Below the pieces are notes generated by a model. The model made no database searches. It saw nothing but the letters and a program-made list of their open reading frames with translations, and was not told the origin of the DNA. The position numbers and the translations under genes were made by a program. From positions 95,375 through 159,374 of the forward strand of contig NZ_JAHKPV010000015.1 of assembly GCF_018860765.1 (NCBI RefSeq): 64,000 nt of DNA. Direction: 5' to 3'. Source of the DNA: Marinobacter salexigens (GTDB lineage: Bacteria; Pseudomonadota; Gammaproteobacteria; Pseudomonadales; Oleiphilaceae). Below, in pieces: positions 30,932-41,059 of the stretch (position 1 is the first letter of the stretch; every line of letters starts with the position of its first letter).

Positions 30932-32056
30932 ATGATGCAACGCACCCAGCTGAATCGGGCCCGCCGTCTGGTGGTGAAAATTGGAAGTGCCCTCTTAACC
31001 AACGATGGCCGTGGTCTGGATGCGGATGCGTTAGCGCTTTGGGTGGATCAGATGGCGGCGCTGGTCAAAGAAGGTGTTGAATTGGTTTTGGTTTCGTCCG
31101 GTTCGGTGGCAGAAGGCATGAGCCGGCTGGGCTGGAAAAGCCGCCCGGAGCAACTGCATGAGTTGCAAGCCGCCGCCGCCGTAGGCCAGATGGGTTTGGT
31201 TCAAACTTGGGAGGCGCAGTTCAAACGTCACGGTATCCATACGGCCCAAATTCTTCTCACCCACGATGATCTTTCTGATCGAAAGCGGTACTTGAACGGC
31301 CGCAGCACACTCCGAGCTTTGTTGGATTTTGGAGTGGTACCTATCGTAAACGAGAATGATACGGTGGTTACCGACGAGATTCGATTTGGCGATAACGATA
31401 CTTTGGGTGCTCTGGTTACCAATCTGGTTGAGGCGGATGGTTTGATTATCCTCACCGATCAGTTGGGTTTGTTTGATAAAGATCCTCGCAAAAATCCGGA
31501 CGCCAATCTAATAACGGAGCGCTTTGCTGGCGATCGTGAGCTAGATGCTATGGCGGGAGGCAGTGCTGGTGTGCTTGGCCGGGGTGGTATGCAAACCAAA
31601 CTTCGGGCTGCGCGCTTGGCGGCAAGGTCCGGTGCCTTTACCATAATTGTCGGTGGGCGTATCGAAAGCGTACTTACCCGGCTGCGTCAGGGTGATGTCG
31701 TGGGCACCTTATTGCTTCCGGAGCAGGGCCGTATTGCTGCGCGCAAGCAGTGGCTTGCTAGCCACCTGCAAACCCGAGGTAGGCTGACACTGGATGATGG
31801 TGCAGTTAAAGTTCTTCGGCAGGGTGGGCGCAGCCTTTTGCCGGTTGGCATCAAAGGTGTAATCGGCCAGTTCCGGCGTGGCGAGATGGTGTCTTGTGTT
31901 GGGCAAGATGGTGCAGAGGTTGCGCGAGGCTTGGTGAATTACGATGCGGATGAGGCTAGAGCGATAGCGGGGCGTTCGAGTAACAGTATCTCCGATGTTC
32001 TTGGTTATATCTCGGATGAAGAGATGATTCACCGGGATAATATGGTCATCATCTAA
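30932..32056 (+). CDS. proB: Glutamate 5-kinase ProB
   Basis: Phosphorylates glutamate, first step of proline synthesis, and is usually feedback-inhibited by proline. The 374-residue protein has the amino-acid kinase domain ([39 protein letters not shown]) and a C-terminal PUA domain (about residue 280 onward). Two adjacent ATG codons at 30932 leave a one-residue ambiguity. It ends at a terminator shared with rpsT. Confidence 0.98.
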   Translation: MMQRTQLNRARRLVVKIGSALLTNDGRGLDADALALWVDQMAALVKEGVELVLVSSGSVAEGMSRLGWKSRPEQLHELQAAAAVGQMGLVQTWEAQFKRHGIHTAQILLTHDDLSDRKRYLNGRSTLRALLDFGVVPIVNENDTVVTDEIRFGDNDTLGALVTNLVEADGLIILTDQLGLFDKDPRKNPDANLITERFAGDRELDAMAGGSAGVLGRGGMQTKLRAARLAARSGAFTIIVGGRIESVLTRLRQGDVVGTLLLPEQGRIAARKQWLASHLQTRGRLTLDDGAVKVLRQGGRSLLPVGIKGVIGQFRRGEMVSCVGQDGAEVARGLVNYDADEARAIAGRSSNSISDVLGYISDEEMIHRDNMVII

Positions 32057-32092
32057 AACAAAAAAACCGGCGAATGTGCCGGTTTTTTGTTT
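32056..32092. terminator. Bidirectional terminator between proB and rpsT
   Basis: ACCGGC (32066-32071) pairs with GCCGGT (32078-32083) around GAATGT, and the stem is flanked by A runs on the left and T runs on the right, so it works for proB on the plus strand and rpsT on the minus strand. Confidence 0.88.
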
Positions 32093-32122
32093 CTAAATAA
32101 GCGACTTCAAGTACAAAGACTG

Positions 32123-32392
32123 TTATTCGCCCTTCAGTGCCTTGATCTTGCTGACCATGCGGCTCTTCTGACGGGCTACCTTGTTCTTGGTAAAAATGCC
32201 CTTGTTAACCATGCTGTCCATAATCGGCTGAGCAGCCTTGAAAGCAGCCTGAGCTTCTTCGTAGTTGCCGGAATCGATCTTGGCTTGAACTTTTTTCATG
32301 TAAGTGCGGGTCATGGAACGCAGGCTAGCGTTGTGCTTGCGGTTCTTCTCGTTCTGACGTGCGCGCTTTTTGGCTTGCGGGGTATTTGCCAC
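32123..32392 (-). CDS. rpsT: 30S ribosomal protein S20
   Basis: Small-subunit rRNA-binding protein. The 89-residue Lys/Arg-rich protein begins MANTPQAKKRARQNEKNRKH and ends KSRMVSKIKALKGE, both typical. The start codon is GTG at 32392, with AGGAG 7 nt upstream; non-ATG starts are known for rpsT and lower its expression. It is convergent with proB and has its own promoter. Confidence 0.98.
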   Translation of the reverse strand: MANTPQAKKRARQNEKNRKHNASLRSMTRTYMKKVQAKIDSGNYEEAQAAFKAAQPIMDSMVNKGIFTKNKVARQKSRMVSKIKALKGE

Positions 32393-32524
32393 CGTAAAAC
32401 TCCTGAAAGTACTTAAATTCGTTACTGAATGATTCGTACGGAAACTCTGGACAAGCTATCAGTCAGAGGCTTCCTGAAATCGCGGGCGCGCCCATAACCA
32501 GCGCGTCGAAATAAATGACGCGGA

Positions 32525-32553
32525 ACTATGCCGCTCAATCCCCAAAAAGTCAA
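32525..32553 (-). promoter_or_regulatory. Candidate sigma70 promoter of rpsT
   Basis: On the minus strand TTGACT (32553-32548) and CATAGT (32530-32525) are separated by 17 bp, about 130 bp before rpsT. It lies in the 307-bp gap (32393-32699) between rpsT and murJ, which holds no other feature I can support apart from a possible leader for murJ. Confidence 0.58.
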
Positions 32554-32699
32554 TACCAAACCCTGTCCAGCACACAGATAGTCACCGGGGACAAAGCCCT
32601 GTGTTAAACTCGCGGCTCGCCGGACGCGGGTATAGCAGGGAAGCAAGTAATTCCCGAGATGCCCGGCCGAAAGAGCGTGCAACACGGATACGAGCCCGC

Positions 32700-34280
32700 A
32701 TGTCATCGCAACCTGAAATACCACCTGAGAATAAACTGCCCATCAAAGCGTCAGGACTGCTTCGTTCGTCTGGTCTCGTGGGTAGTATGACCATGCTCTC
32801 CCGAGTGTTGGGGTTGATTCGGGATATGGTTATTGCGCGCTACTTCGGTGCAGGCGCCGGAGCAGATGCGTTCTTTGTTGCCTTCAAAATCCCAAACTTT
32901 TTGCGTCGACTCTTTGCTGAAGGTGCCTTTTCTCAAGCTTTTGTGCCGGTCTTGTCATCCTATCGCCAGAATCATCCAGTCTCTGATGTCAAGCGTCTGG
33001 TGGACGCCGTTGCTGGCTCTTTGGGGTTGGTGTTGTTGGGTATTACGTTGGTCGCTATGCTGGGCGCGCCCTTGCTAACGGCGGTTTTTGCGCCTGGTTT
33101 TTTGGATGACGACGTAAAGTTCAGGCTGACGAGCGACATGCTGCGGATAACCTTCCCGTATTTGCTGATGATCTCGTTGACGGCGTTCGCTGGCGGCATC
33201 CTCAACAGTTACGACCGCTTTGCAGTACCCGCGTTTACCCCGGTATTGCTCAATCTGGCCATGATAGCTGCTGCTATCTATCTCACGCCCTTGATGAGCG
33301 AGCCGGTTATGGCTCTGGCTTGGGGGGTGTTTATTGCGGGTGCGCTGCAGCTATTTTTCCAATTGCCTTTTCTAATGCGTCTGGGCCTGATGCCTCGGCC
33401 CCGGGTTGATTATAGGCATGAAGGCGTGAGCCGTATTCTTAAGCTGATGATGCCAGCCCTCTTTGGTGTGTCGGTGAGTCAAATCAACCTCTTGCTGGAT
33501 ACCGTGTTGGCGTCCTTCCTCCAAACCGGCAGCGTATCCTGGTTATATTATTCCGACCGGCTTTCTGAGTTACCTTTGGGGGTGTTTGGAATTGCCATCG
33601 CAACGGTTATTTTGCCTAGCCTATCCCGCAAGCATGCGGCGGACTCTCGTGAGCAGTTTGCGGCCACGCTGGATTGGGCTGTTCGAGCGGTATTGATTAT
33701 CGGGGTGCCTGCTGCACTTGCGTTGGCGCTCTTGGCAGAACCCTTGATTGCAACGCTGTTCCATTATGGTGAGGTCACCGATAGGGATGTGGCCATGTCG
33801 GCCCAAAGCCTGCGGGCCTACTCCGCGGGGTTGCTGGCGTTTATGGTGATCAAGGTGTTGGCGCCTGGTTTTTTTGCCCGTCAGGATACTCGCACACCGG
33901 TAAAAATCGGGATCATCGCCATGGTGGCGAACATGATCTTCAATTTGGCGCTTATTGTGCCGCTGGCCCACGCCGGTCTGGCGTTGGCTACATCGCTGTC
34001 GGCTTGGCTTAACGCGATGTTGCTCTGGCGCGGGCTCAAGCGGCAGGGCGCTTGGAAAAGCCAGCCCGGCTGGGGGAAATACCTGTTGCAGATTGGTTTG
34101 GCTAACGCCGCCATGGTGGCGGTTATTATCTGGCTGAACTATCCCGTTGTGCGTTGGCTGTCGGCGGATGGGATCGAGCGCTCTCTGTGTATGGGGGTGA
34201 TGGTTGTGGCGAGCGCTAGTGCCTACTTCATTGTTCTTGCGCTGACCGGGGTGCGGGTAAGACATTTCCGCCAGAGGTAA
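32700..34280 (+). CDS. murJ: Lipid II flippase MurJ (MviN)
   Basis: Multi-pass inner-membrane protein of the MOP superfamily that flips the peptidoglycan precursor lipid II. The 526-residue protein has about 14 hydrophobic helices, the N-terminal family block SMTMLSRVLGLIRDMVIARY and FGAGAGADAFFVAFKIPNF, and a later conserved Arg-rich loop. I chose ATG 32700 (MSSQPEIPPENK); an open frame reaches 32601 but lacks a good ribosome site, and the ATG 32700 also has only a weak one. It is followed by ribF-ileS-lspA-fkpB-ispH as in Pseudomonas. Confidence 0.94.
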   Translation: MSSQPEIPPENKLPIKASGLLRSSGLVGSMTMLSRVLGLIRDMVIARYFGAGAGADAFFVAFKIPNFLRRLFAEGAFSQAFVPVLSSYRQNHPVSDVKRLVDAVAGSLGLVLLGITLVAMLGAPLLTAVFAPGFLDDDVKFRLTSDMLRITFPYLLMISLTAFAGGILNSYDRFAVPAFTPVLLNLAMIAAAIYLTPLMSEPVMALAWGVFIAGALQLFFQLPFLMRLGLMPRPRVDYRHEGVSRILKLMMPALFGVSVSQINLLLDTVLASFLQTGSVSWLYYSDRLSELPLGVFGIAIATVILPSLSRKHAADSREQFAATLDWAVRAVLIIGVPAALALALLAEPLIATLFHYGEVTDRDVAMSAQSLRAYSAGLLAFMVIKVLAPGFFARQDTRTPVKIGIIAMVANMIFNLALIVPLAHAGLALATSLSAWLNAMLLWRGLKRQGAWKSQPGWGKYLLQIGLANAAMVAVIIWLNYPVVRWLSADGIERSLCMGVMVVASASAYFIVLALTGVRVRHFRQR

Positions 34281-34364
34281 GGTATAATCGCGCGTTTTCT
34301 CACCAGCGTCTTGCATACTCAATCAAGCGTTGAAAGCCAACTGGCAAATGAAGGTTCGCATTGC

Positions 34365-35342
34365 ATGCGTCTGATCCGGGGCCTGACCAACCTGAAAATG
34401 CTCTCCAGGCAGGTGGATTCACCGTTGGCCAATGGCTGTGTGGCCACCATAGGCAACTTTGATGGCGTTCATGTGGGCCATCAAACCATTATCGACCAGG
34501 TAAAAAACAAGGCCAGTGCTTTGGGATTGCCGTCAGTGGTCATGTTGTTCGAGCCCCAGCCCAGAGAGTTTTTTCAGGGCATGGAGGCGCCGCCAAGGTT
34601 GACGGGGTTTCGGCAAAAGTTTGAAGCCCTCGTGGCGGCCGGTATTGATATCGTGCTTTGTATAAAGTTTGACGGAACCTTCCGAAGTTATTCTGGAATG
34701 GGTTTTATCGATGACGTCCTTATTGACGGGCTAGCGGTACGTCATCTCGTCGTTGGTGACGACTTCCGTTTCGGCTGCGATAGAGCAGGTGACTTTGCGT
34801 TACTTGAAAAGGTAGGTAAGAGTGCTGGCTTTTCAGTTGAGAACACTCGCACAGTCACTGTTGCGGGTGAGCGCATTAGTAGCACCAGAATCCGTAATCT
34901 GCTGTTGGATAATAAGCTGGCCCAAGCCGAGTCTCTACTGGGGCGCCCCTACCATATTCGCGGACGTGTGGTTTATGGTCGACAGTTGGGTCGCCGCATT
35001 GGGTCGCCCACCGCCAATATCCTGCTCGATAAAATGCCCGCTCTGCGGGGCGTGTATGTTGTCGGCGTTACACTTGAAGGTGGAGAAAAACAGGACGGCA
35101 TTGCCAACATCGGCTTGCGTCCAACGGTGGATGGGAAACAGCCCGCGCTAGAGGTGCACCTGTTTGACTTTACTGGCACACTTTACGGCCAGAGAATTGA
35201 TGTTGTGTTCCGCCGCGGCCTGCGGGATGAAGAAAAGTTTGAATCCATCGATGCGCTCAAGGCGCAGATAGCCAGAGATTTCGACGCAGCCAGAATTTGG
35301 CTGGCCGAGCACTCCGGATACAGCAATACTGACCCAAACTGA
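34365..35342 (+). CDS. ribF: Riboflavin kinase/FAD synthetase RibF
   Basis: Bifunctional enzyme that converts riboflavin to FMN and then FAD. The 326-residue protein has the nucleotidyltransferase motif [10 protein letters not shown], the segment [10 protein letters not shown] and the flavokinase motif GSPTANI with GVYVVGV. I use ATG 34365 ([10 protein letters not shown]), which matches the family; a TTG at 34311 is in frame but would add 18 residues not typical of RibF. ileS starts 23 bp after it. Confidence 0.97.
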   Translation: MRLIRGLTNLKMLSRQVDSPLANGCVATIGNFDGVHVGHQTIIDQVKNKASALGLPSVVMLFEPQPREFFQGMEAPPRLTGFRQKFEALVAAGIDIVLCIKFDGTFRSYSGMGFIDDVLIDGLAVRHLVVGDDFRFGCDRAGDFALLEKVGKSAGFSVENTRTVTVAGERISSTRIRNLLLDNKLAQAESLLGRPYHIRGRVVYGRQLGRRIGSPTANILLDKMPALRGVYVVGVTLEGGEKQDGIANIGLRPTVDGKQPALEVHLFDFTGTLYGQRIDVVFRRGLRDEEKFESIDALKAQIARDFDAARIWLAEHSGYSNTDPN

Positions 35343-35365
35343 CCAAAAGAGTACGCACACAAACC

Positions 35366-38185
35366 ATGAGCGACTACAAGCACACTCTGAATCTGCCGGA
35401 AACTGCGTTTCCAATGCGCGGCAATCTGGCCAAGCGCGAGCCTGAAATGCTTAAGCGTTGGCAGGATTTGAACGTATATGCCAACTTGCGTCAGCAACGT
35501 GAAGGGCGTGACAAGTTCATCCTTCATGATGGCCCTCCATACGCTAACGGTAGTATTCACATCGGTCACGCGGTTAACAAGATTCTGAAGGATATGATCG
35601 TTAAATCCCGGGGTTTCATGGGCTTCGATGCGCCTTATGTTCCGGGTTGGGATTGTCACGGCTTACCTATTGAGCACAAGGTTGAGCAGGAAATCGGTAA
35701 GGCAGGCGTGAAGGTTGATTATAAAACCTTCCGTCAGGCATGCCGTGATTATGCAACCAAACAGATTGCCGGTCAGAAAGCCGATTTTGTCCGCCTTGGC
35801 ATCATGGGTGAGTGGGACAAGCCCTATCTCACTATGGATCCGAAAGTGGAAGCCGGTATTGTGCGTGCTTTGGGCAAGATCGTTGCCAAGGGGCACGTGG
35901 TTCGAGGCTTTAAGCCGGTTTACTGGAGTGTGGTGGGTCAGTCCGCACTGGCAGAAGCTGAAGTGGAGTATCAGGACAAAACCTCGACGCAAATTGATGT
36001 GCGCTTCACCGCTGTGGATCAGGCCAAGGCACTGTCGCTGTTCGGTACCGACAAGGGCCAAGGCGATGTGTCTGTGGTTATCTGGACCACCACGCCTTGG
36101 ACCATTCCTGCGAATCAGGCGGTATCGCTTAATGCCGATCTGGATTATGCGCTGGTGCAAGTTGATGCCGGTAACGGCCCGGAGCGCATGATCCTCGCAG
36201 CAGCCATGGTAGAGAGCGTTATGGCGCGCTGGGAAATCGAGGATTATGAAGTGCTGGGTAATTGTCTGGGGGCAGATCTTGAGAATCTGGCCTTGCATCA
36301 CCCCGTTTACGACAAGCAGGTGCCCGCGATTCTCGGTGACCACGTGTCTATCGAAGCAGGTACTGGTGCGGTTCATACTGCGCCTGATCACGGCATGGAA
36401 GATTTCGTGGTTGGCAAAAACTATGGAATCGGCACACTGAACCTGGTTCAGGCTGATGGAACCTACACCAGTGCGACTGGCGAGTTTGCGGGCATTCATG
36501 TGTACAAGGCTGACGAGCCGGTATGTGAGGCTCTGGCCCGTGAAGGCAAGCTGGTACGCAAGGAAAAGTTCCGTCATAGCTTTCCCCATTGCTGGCGTAC
36601 CAAAACACCTTTGATCTACCGTGCTACACCGCAGTGGTTTATCAGCATGGAGAAAGAAAATCTCCGCGCAGATGCACTGGAGGCAATCAAAGGCGTGCGC
36701 TGGGTACCTGCCTGGGGGCAGAATCGTATTGAGGCCATGTTCCAGCAGTCGCCAGATTGGTGTATCTCGCGCCAGCGTACTTGGGGTGTTCCCATCACCC
36801 TGTTTATCCATAAGGAAACGCAGGAGTTGCATCCGGACACCCAAAGCCTGATTGAAAAAGTGGCTCAGGCTATCGAAACCGACGGTATTGATGCGTGGTA
36901 TGAAATTGATGCCCGTGCGCTCTTGGGTGACGACGCCGATCACTATGAGAAAGTGACAGACACGCTGGATGTTTGGTTCGATTCCGGGGTTACCCACGAA
37001 TCGGTTCTGCGCGTGCGCCCGGAGCTTGGGCAGTTCCCGGCTGACATGTATCTTGAAGGCTCCGACCAGCATCGCGGCTGGTTTCAGTCCTCACTGAAGA
37101 CCTCCATCGCCATGAATGGTGTTGCGCCCTATAAGCAGGTGCTAACCCACGGCTTCACCGTGGACGGTAAAGGCCTCAAAATGTCCAAGTCTCTGGGCAA
37201 CGTGATCGCACCTCAGGAGGTCATGAACGAGCTGGGCGCCGACATTCTCCGCTTATGGGTTTCAGCGACCGATTACAGCGGCGAAATGACCGTCTCCAAG
37301 GACATCCTGCGGCAGACAGCCGACGGGTATCGTCGCATCCGAAATACCTCGCGTTTCTTGTTGAGCAACCTCACAGGGTTTGATCCTGAACAGCACATGG
37401 TTGCGCCAGAAGATATGATTGCCTTGGACCGCTGGATGGTGGATCGGGCCCTGCAGTTGCAGAATGAATTGCATGAGGATTATGGCAACTACGCTTTCCT
37501 GCGGATTTATCAGAAGGTTTACAGCTTCTGTGAAGCGACGCTGGGTGGATTTTATCTCGATATCATCAAAGATCGGCAGTACACCACTCAGGCAGACAGT
37601 CTGGCACGGCGCTCCTGCCAGACAGCGCTGTATCACGTAGCCGAGGCTCTTGTGCGCTGGATTGCGCCGATTCTGAGCTTCACTGCTGACGAAATCTGGC
37701 AGCACCTGCCAGGAGAACGCGGCGATACCGTGTTCTACGAAACCTGGTACGAAGGGCTTACCGCATTGCCTGAAGACGCCGAGTTGGGCCGTGACTATTG
37801 GCGCAGGATCTACGGTGTGAAAGAAGCTGTAAACAAGTGCATGGAAGAAGCCCGCGCCCGGGGCGAGATCAAAGGCTCTTTGAGCGCCGAAGTCACCTTG
37901 TATTGTGAAGGCGATCTGGCCGCTGATTTGGAGTTTCTTGGAGAAGAATTGCGTTTTGTGCTGATTACCTCCGAAGCTACCATAAGACCGGTATCCGAGG
38001 CGGGTAGTGCTGAGATGACAGGCTACGAAGGGTTGCGCGTAAAGGTTACACCGGCTTCTCATGGCAAGTGCGAGCGCTGCTGGCACCATCGGGAAGATGT
38101 GGGGGCCAACGCTGAGCATGAAGACCTGTGTGGCCGCTGTATCACGAACGTGGAAGGGGTGGGCGAAACCCGCTCGTTTGCCTGA
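35366..38185 (+). CDS. ileS: Isoleucyl-tRNA synthetase IleS
   Basis: Class I synthetase charging tRNA-Ile, with an editing domain that removes valine. The 939-residue protein has HIGH at residues 65-68, KMSKS starting at K605, the CP1 editing domain between them, [13 protein letters not shown], and a C-terminal zinc finger with C-x2-C pairs (CERCWHH and CGRC). Its stop TGA overlaps the lspA start (TGATG), so the two are coupled. Confidence 0.99.
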   Translation: MSDYKHTLNLPETAFPMRGNLAKREPEMLKRWQDLNVYANLRQQREGRDKFILHDGPPYANGSIHIGHAVNKILKDMIVKSRGFMGFDAPYVPGWDCHGLPIEHKVEQEIGKAGVKVDYKTFRQACRDYATKQIAGQKADFVRLGIMGEWDKPYLTMDPKVEAGIVRALGKIVAKGHVVRGFKPVYWSVVGQSALAEAEVEYQDKTSTQIDVRFTAVDQAKALSLFGTDKGQGDVSVVIWTTTPWTIPANQAVSLNADLDYALVQVDAGNGPERMILAAAMVESVMARWEIEDYEVLGNCLGADLENLALHHPVYDKQVPAILGDHVSIEAGTGAVHTAPDHGMEDFVVGKNYGIGTLNLVQADGTYTSATGEFAGIHVYKADEPVCEALAREGKLVRKEKFRHSFPHCWRTKTPLIYRATPQWFISMEKENLRADALEAIKGVRWVPAWGQNRIEAMFQQSPDWCISRQRTWGVPITLFIHKETQELHPDTQSLIEKVAQAIETDGIDAWYEIDARALLGDDADHYEKVTDTLDVWFDSGVTHESVLRVRPELGQFPADMYLEGSDQHRGWFQSSLKTSIAMNGVAPYKQVLTHGFTVDGKGLKMSKSLGNVIAPQEVMNELGADILRLWVSATDYSGEMTVSKDILRQTADGYRRIRNTSRFLLSNLTGFDPEQHMVAPEDMIALDRWMVDRALQLQNELHEDYGNYAFLRIYQKVYSFCEATLGGFYLDIIKDRQYTTQADSLARRSCQTALYHVAEALVRWIAPILSFTADEIWQHLPGERGDTVFYETWYEGLTALPEDAELGRDYWRRIYGVKEAVNKCMEEARARGEIKGSLSAEVTLYCEGDLAADLEFLGEELRFVLITSEATIRPVSEAGSAEMTGYEGLRVKVTPASHGKCERCWHHREDVGANAEHEDLCGRCITNVEGVGETRSFA

Positions 38186-38706
38186 TGGATGCGGTAATGA
38201 ATGAACCCGTTACCGGAACAAAGTTAAAGTGGCTGTGGCTGGCCGCGCTGGTGGTCGTGCTAGATCTGAGCACCAAGGCCATGGCGACGGCTATGCTGAC
38301 CTACGGCGATCCGGTGCCGGTTATTCCGCTGTTCAACCTGACACTGTTGCACAACACCGGAGCGGCATTCAGCTTTCTGGCAGGAGCGGCCGGTTGGCAG
38401 CGCTGGTTCTTTGTCGTCTTGGCGCTGGTGGTCAGCGTGGTATTGGTCGGTTGGTTGAGAAACCTGCAGCGCCATGAAACCTGGACCGCTATCGCTATAG
38501 TACTGATTCTGGGTGGTGCTCTTGGCAACGTATATGACCGGGTTGTGCACGGTTACGTTGTCGACTTTCTGCATTTCTATTGGCAGGACTGGCACTTCCC
38601 CGCATTTAATCTGGCCGACACCGCCATTACCATAGGTGCGGTCATGATGATTCTTGATATGTTCCGCAAGCCTGCCGATTCTGACACGCCTGCGAACGGG
38701 AGGTAA
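38185..38706 (+). CDS. lspA: Lipoprotein signal peptidase LspA
   Basis: Inner-membrane aspartic protease that cuts signal peptides from prolipoproteins; substrates here include BamD and the DUF2057 lipoprotein. The 173-residue protein has four hydrophobic helices and the two catalytic aspartates in NVYDRVVHG and FNLADTAITIG, plus LHNTGAAFSF. I chose ATG 38185, which overlaps the ileS stop; ATG 38197 is possible. An upstream extension inside ileS is unlikely. Confidence 0.97.
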   Translation: MDAVMNEPVTGTKLKWLWLAALVVVLDLSTKAMATAMLTYGDPVPVIPLFNLTLLHNTGAAFSFLAGAAGWQRWFFVVLALVVSVVLVGWLRNLQRHETWTAIAIVLILGGALGNVYDRVVHGYVVDFLHFYWQDWHFPAFNLADTAITIGAVMMILDMFRKPADSDTPANGR

Positions 38707-38714
38707 TAAAGCCC

Positions 38715-39167
38715 ATGAAAGAACTGCCAATAGATAAAGGGACACGAGTAACCTTGCACTTTGCGCTGAAATTCGAGAGCGGCGAGGTGATTGACTCTAC
38801 CTTCGATAAAGATGCGGCAACTCTGGAAATTGGTGATGAAAGCCTGCCAGAGAACTTTGAGGCCTACCTGATGGGCATGAAAGCTGGCGACAAGGCCAGC
38901 CACAATGTGCCGCCGGAGAAGGCGTTTGGCCAACGTAACCCCAATAACGTACAGACGTTTAAGCGGCATGAATTCAGTGCAGATATGGTGCTGGAGCCAG
39001 GTGTGATGATTTCTTTCGCTGATGCACGCCAACAAGAGTTGCCGGGTGTCGTGAGCCGTGTGGAAGGCGATGAAGTAGAAGTGGACTTCAATCATCCACT
39101 GTCCGGGCGTACACTGACCTTCGACGTGGAAATTATTGACGTAGAACCGGCAGGACAGACGCACTGA
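38715..39167 (+). CDS. fkpB: FKBP-type peptidyl-prolyl isomerase (FkpB/SlpA type)
   Basis: A 150-residue FKBP-domain prolyl isomerase of the SlyD/SlpA class with an inserted IF chaperone domain. Motifs include [32 protein letters not shown] and [19 protein letters not shown]. There is no C-terminal His-rich metal tail, which favours SlpA/FkpB over SlyD. GGGAGG at 38698-38703 lies at the end of lspA. The lspA-fkpB-ispH order is conserved in gammaproteobacteria. Confidence 0.95.
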   Translation: MKELPIDKGTRVTLHFALKFESGEVIDSTFDKDAATLEIGDESLPENFEAYLMGMKAGDKASHNVPPEKAFGQRNPNNVQTFKRHEFSADMVLEPGVMISFADARQQELPGVVSRVEGDEVEVDFNHPLSGRTLTFDVEIIDVEPAGQTH

Positions 39168-39169
39168 TT

Positions 39170-40123
39170 ATGCAAATAAGACTGGCAAACCCTCGTGGTT
39201 TTTGTGCAGGCGTAGATCGCGCCATCGAGATAGTAAATCGTGCTCTGGACGTGTTCGGTGCGCCCATATACGTGCGCCACGAGGTGGTACATAACAAATT
39301 TGTGGTGGATAACCTTCGTAACCGGGGTGCCATATTCGTGGATGAGTTGGATGAGGTGCCAGACGACAAACTGGTGATCTTCAGCGCCCATGGTGTCTCG
39401 CAGACGGTGCAGAACGAAGCGGCCCGCCGTGGCTTGAAAGTCTTCGATGCCACCTGTCCGCTGGTCACCAAAGTGCACCTAGAAGTGATGCGCTACAGCC
39501 GCGACGGTCGCGAGTGCATCCTGATCGGCCACCACGGCCATCCAGAGGTGGAAGGCACCATGGGTCAGTACGATCATAGTACCGGTGGCGATATCTATCT
39601 GGTGGAGAACGAAGACGATGTCTCGAAGCTGGAGGTAAAAGACCCGGCGCACGTCTCCTACGTTACCCAAACAACACTTTCCATGGACGATACGGCCCGA
39701 GTGATCGATGCCCTGCGAGAAAGGTTCCCGCTGATTGAAGGCCCGCGTAAAGACGATATTTGCTATGCGACCCAAAACCGGCAGGATGCGGTCAAGCAAC
39801 TGGCTGGCGACTGTGACCTTATGCTTGTTGTAGGTTCTCCCAACAGTTCTAACTCCAACCGCTTACGCGAACTGGCGGAGCGAATGGGCACTCCAGCCTA
39901 CCTGATCGACGAAGCCTCGCAAATTGACCCGCAATGGCTGGTCGGCAAAATATCAGTCGGCGTAACAGCAGGCGCTTCAGCCCCGGAAGTTTTGGTCAAT
40001 GACGTAATTGGCCGCCTGCGCGATCTTGGTGGCAGCGTGCCGGAGGAAATCGCCGGGCGGGAGGAGAATATTGTTTTCTCTATGCCCAAAGAACTAAGAA
40101 TTGATGCCATTGAGCTCGAGTGA
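39170..40123 (+). CDS. ispH: 4-hydroxy-3-methylbut-2-enyl diphosphate reductase IspH
   Basis: Last enzyme of the MEP isoprenoid pathway, reducing HMBPP to IPP and DMAPP with an iron-sulfur cluster. The three cluster cysteines C12 ([11 protein letters not shown]), C96 (TCPLVTKVH) and C198 (CYATQNRQ) are present in a 317-residue protein. It starts 2 bp after fkpB. The stop codon lies in the loop of a 10-bp hairpin that separates it from convergent pilE. It feeds ispB. Confidence 0.98.
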   Translation: MQIRLANPRGFCAGVDRAIEIVNRALDVFGAPIYVRHEVVHNKFVVDNLRNRGAIFVDELDEVPDDKLVIFSAHGVSQTVQNEAARRGLKVFDATCPLVTKVHLEVMRYSRDGRECILIGHHGHPEVEGTMGQYDHSTGGDIYLVENEDDVSKLEVKDPAHVSYVTQTTLSMDDTARVIDALRERFPLIEGPRKDDICYATQNRQDAVKQLAGDCDLMLVVGSPNSSNSNRLRELAERMGTPAYLIDEASQIDPQWLVGKISVGVTAGASAPEVLVNDVIGRLRDLGGSVPEEIAGREENIVFSMPKELRIDAIELE

Positions 40124-40136
40124 GCGCAATGGCATC
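40103..40136. other. Hairpin over the ispH stop codon
   Basis: GATGCCATTG (40103-40112) and CAATGGCATC (40127-40136) are perfect 10-bp reverse complements; the loop contains the ispH stop TGA. Neither strand has a following T run. It may act as a 3' stability or transcription-collision structure between convergent ispH and pilE. Confidence 0.55.
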
Positions 40137-40151
40137 AGAGGTTGACGTCTG

Positions 40152-40547
40152 CTACCAGCAATCCGTCTCGTCCGCGCTACGGGTGCCTTGTTCATCTATC
40201 GTCAGTGTGCCGCATACATCGCTTGTCTGCCCCCCTGTTGGAACCGCTTGCAAAGTAAACGAGTTTCTCGTTACGGACCCAGAGAAGCTGATGTTATAAA
40301 AGGCGGTGCCGTTTTGTGGTGACTGGTTGAAGGGTAATGCTCCAGCCGTAGTGTAATCGAACGAATTAGAGTAGCGCCTTTCCATCCACTGGTTCAGTTC
40401 CAGTAGGTCCGCCATTGCTGTTGTCCTTCGTGTTTGCTGAACCTGATTTTGATAGAGAGGGAAGGCGACAGCCGCTAGAATCCCGATGATCGCGACTGTA
40501 ATGATCATTTCAATCAGGGTAAAGCCTGCCTGCTTGTGTATTTTCAA
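40152..40547 (-). CDS. pilE: Type IV minor pilin PilE
   Basis: A 131-residue prepilin with a short basic leader cut by PilD at G8 (KQAG/FTLIEM), Glu at position +5, a long hydrophobic N-terminal helix, and a C-terminal disulfide pair C112-C130. It is last in the minor pilin cluster, next to ispH, as in Pseudomonas (PA4556-like). Minor pilins prime pilus assembly in the inner membrane and help place PilY1 at the tip. Confidence 0.92.
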   Translation of the reverse strand: MKIHKQAGFTLIEMIITVAIIGILAAVAFPLYQNQVQQTRRTTAMADLLELNQWMERRYSNSFDYTTAGALPFNQSPQNGTAFYNISFSGSVTRNSFTLQAVPTGGQTSDVCGTLTIDEQGTRSADETDCW

Positions 40548-40587
40548 GTCTATTATCCTTCAGCCGTTTGTAGATAGTTGCCAGCAA

Positions 40588-40971
40588 TCATCGATTGATG
40601 ACGTTTATGCTGCGGACTGTTCGTGAAAAGTCTTCATCGCGTTCTGCGGAGTCTCCAAGCTCTAATTCGACCCTATCTCCCTGCTTAATTCGTTGCACCA
40701 CTTGCTCTCGCGACCATGAGGCGTTATTGAACTGAAGAACGGGAGGGAGTGCGAACGTCTGGTCGTCTACGACCATTTCAAAAGAACCCTGATGCACAAA
40801 GTTAACCGTTCCTTGATAGGGTTGATCGGCGCGAAGCTCGTCTGTTTCAATGACTCGATCGTCGGAGTAAGAATTTCCGGCAACTAACAGGCCAGAGACT
40901 ACCGAAAATAGAAAAAACAGGGCCGTTGCGAGTTGTTTGCTCAGTGCGTGTGAAAATAAGCGCGTCTTCAT
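40588..40971 (-). CDS. PilY2-like small exported protein
   Basis: A 127-residue protein with a hydrophobic N-terminal segment (LATALFFLFSVVSGLLVAG) that could be a signal peptide or anchor, then a beta-rich region. It carries no domain I recognise by sequence. Position between pilY1 and pilE and its size match Pseudomonas pilY2, whose role is poorly defined; the name rests on context. It is 88 bp after pilY1 and 40 bp before pilE. Confidence 0.7.
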   Translation of the reverse strand: MKTRLFSHALSKQLATALFFLFSVVSGLLVAGNSYSDDRVIETDELRADQPYQGTVNFVHQGSFEMVVDDQTFALPPVLQFNNASWSREQVVQRIKQGDRVELELGDSAERDEDFSRTVRSINVINR

Positions 40972-41059
40972 AATTGTTTCCTGCCATTAAGATTAATGGT
41001 TTTGAGCTTACTCGATGGAGCGGCTTCCTAGTGAAGCCGCTCCATCGAGTGGAGGTTAT

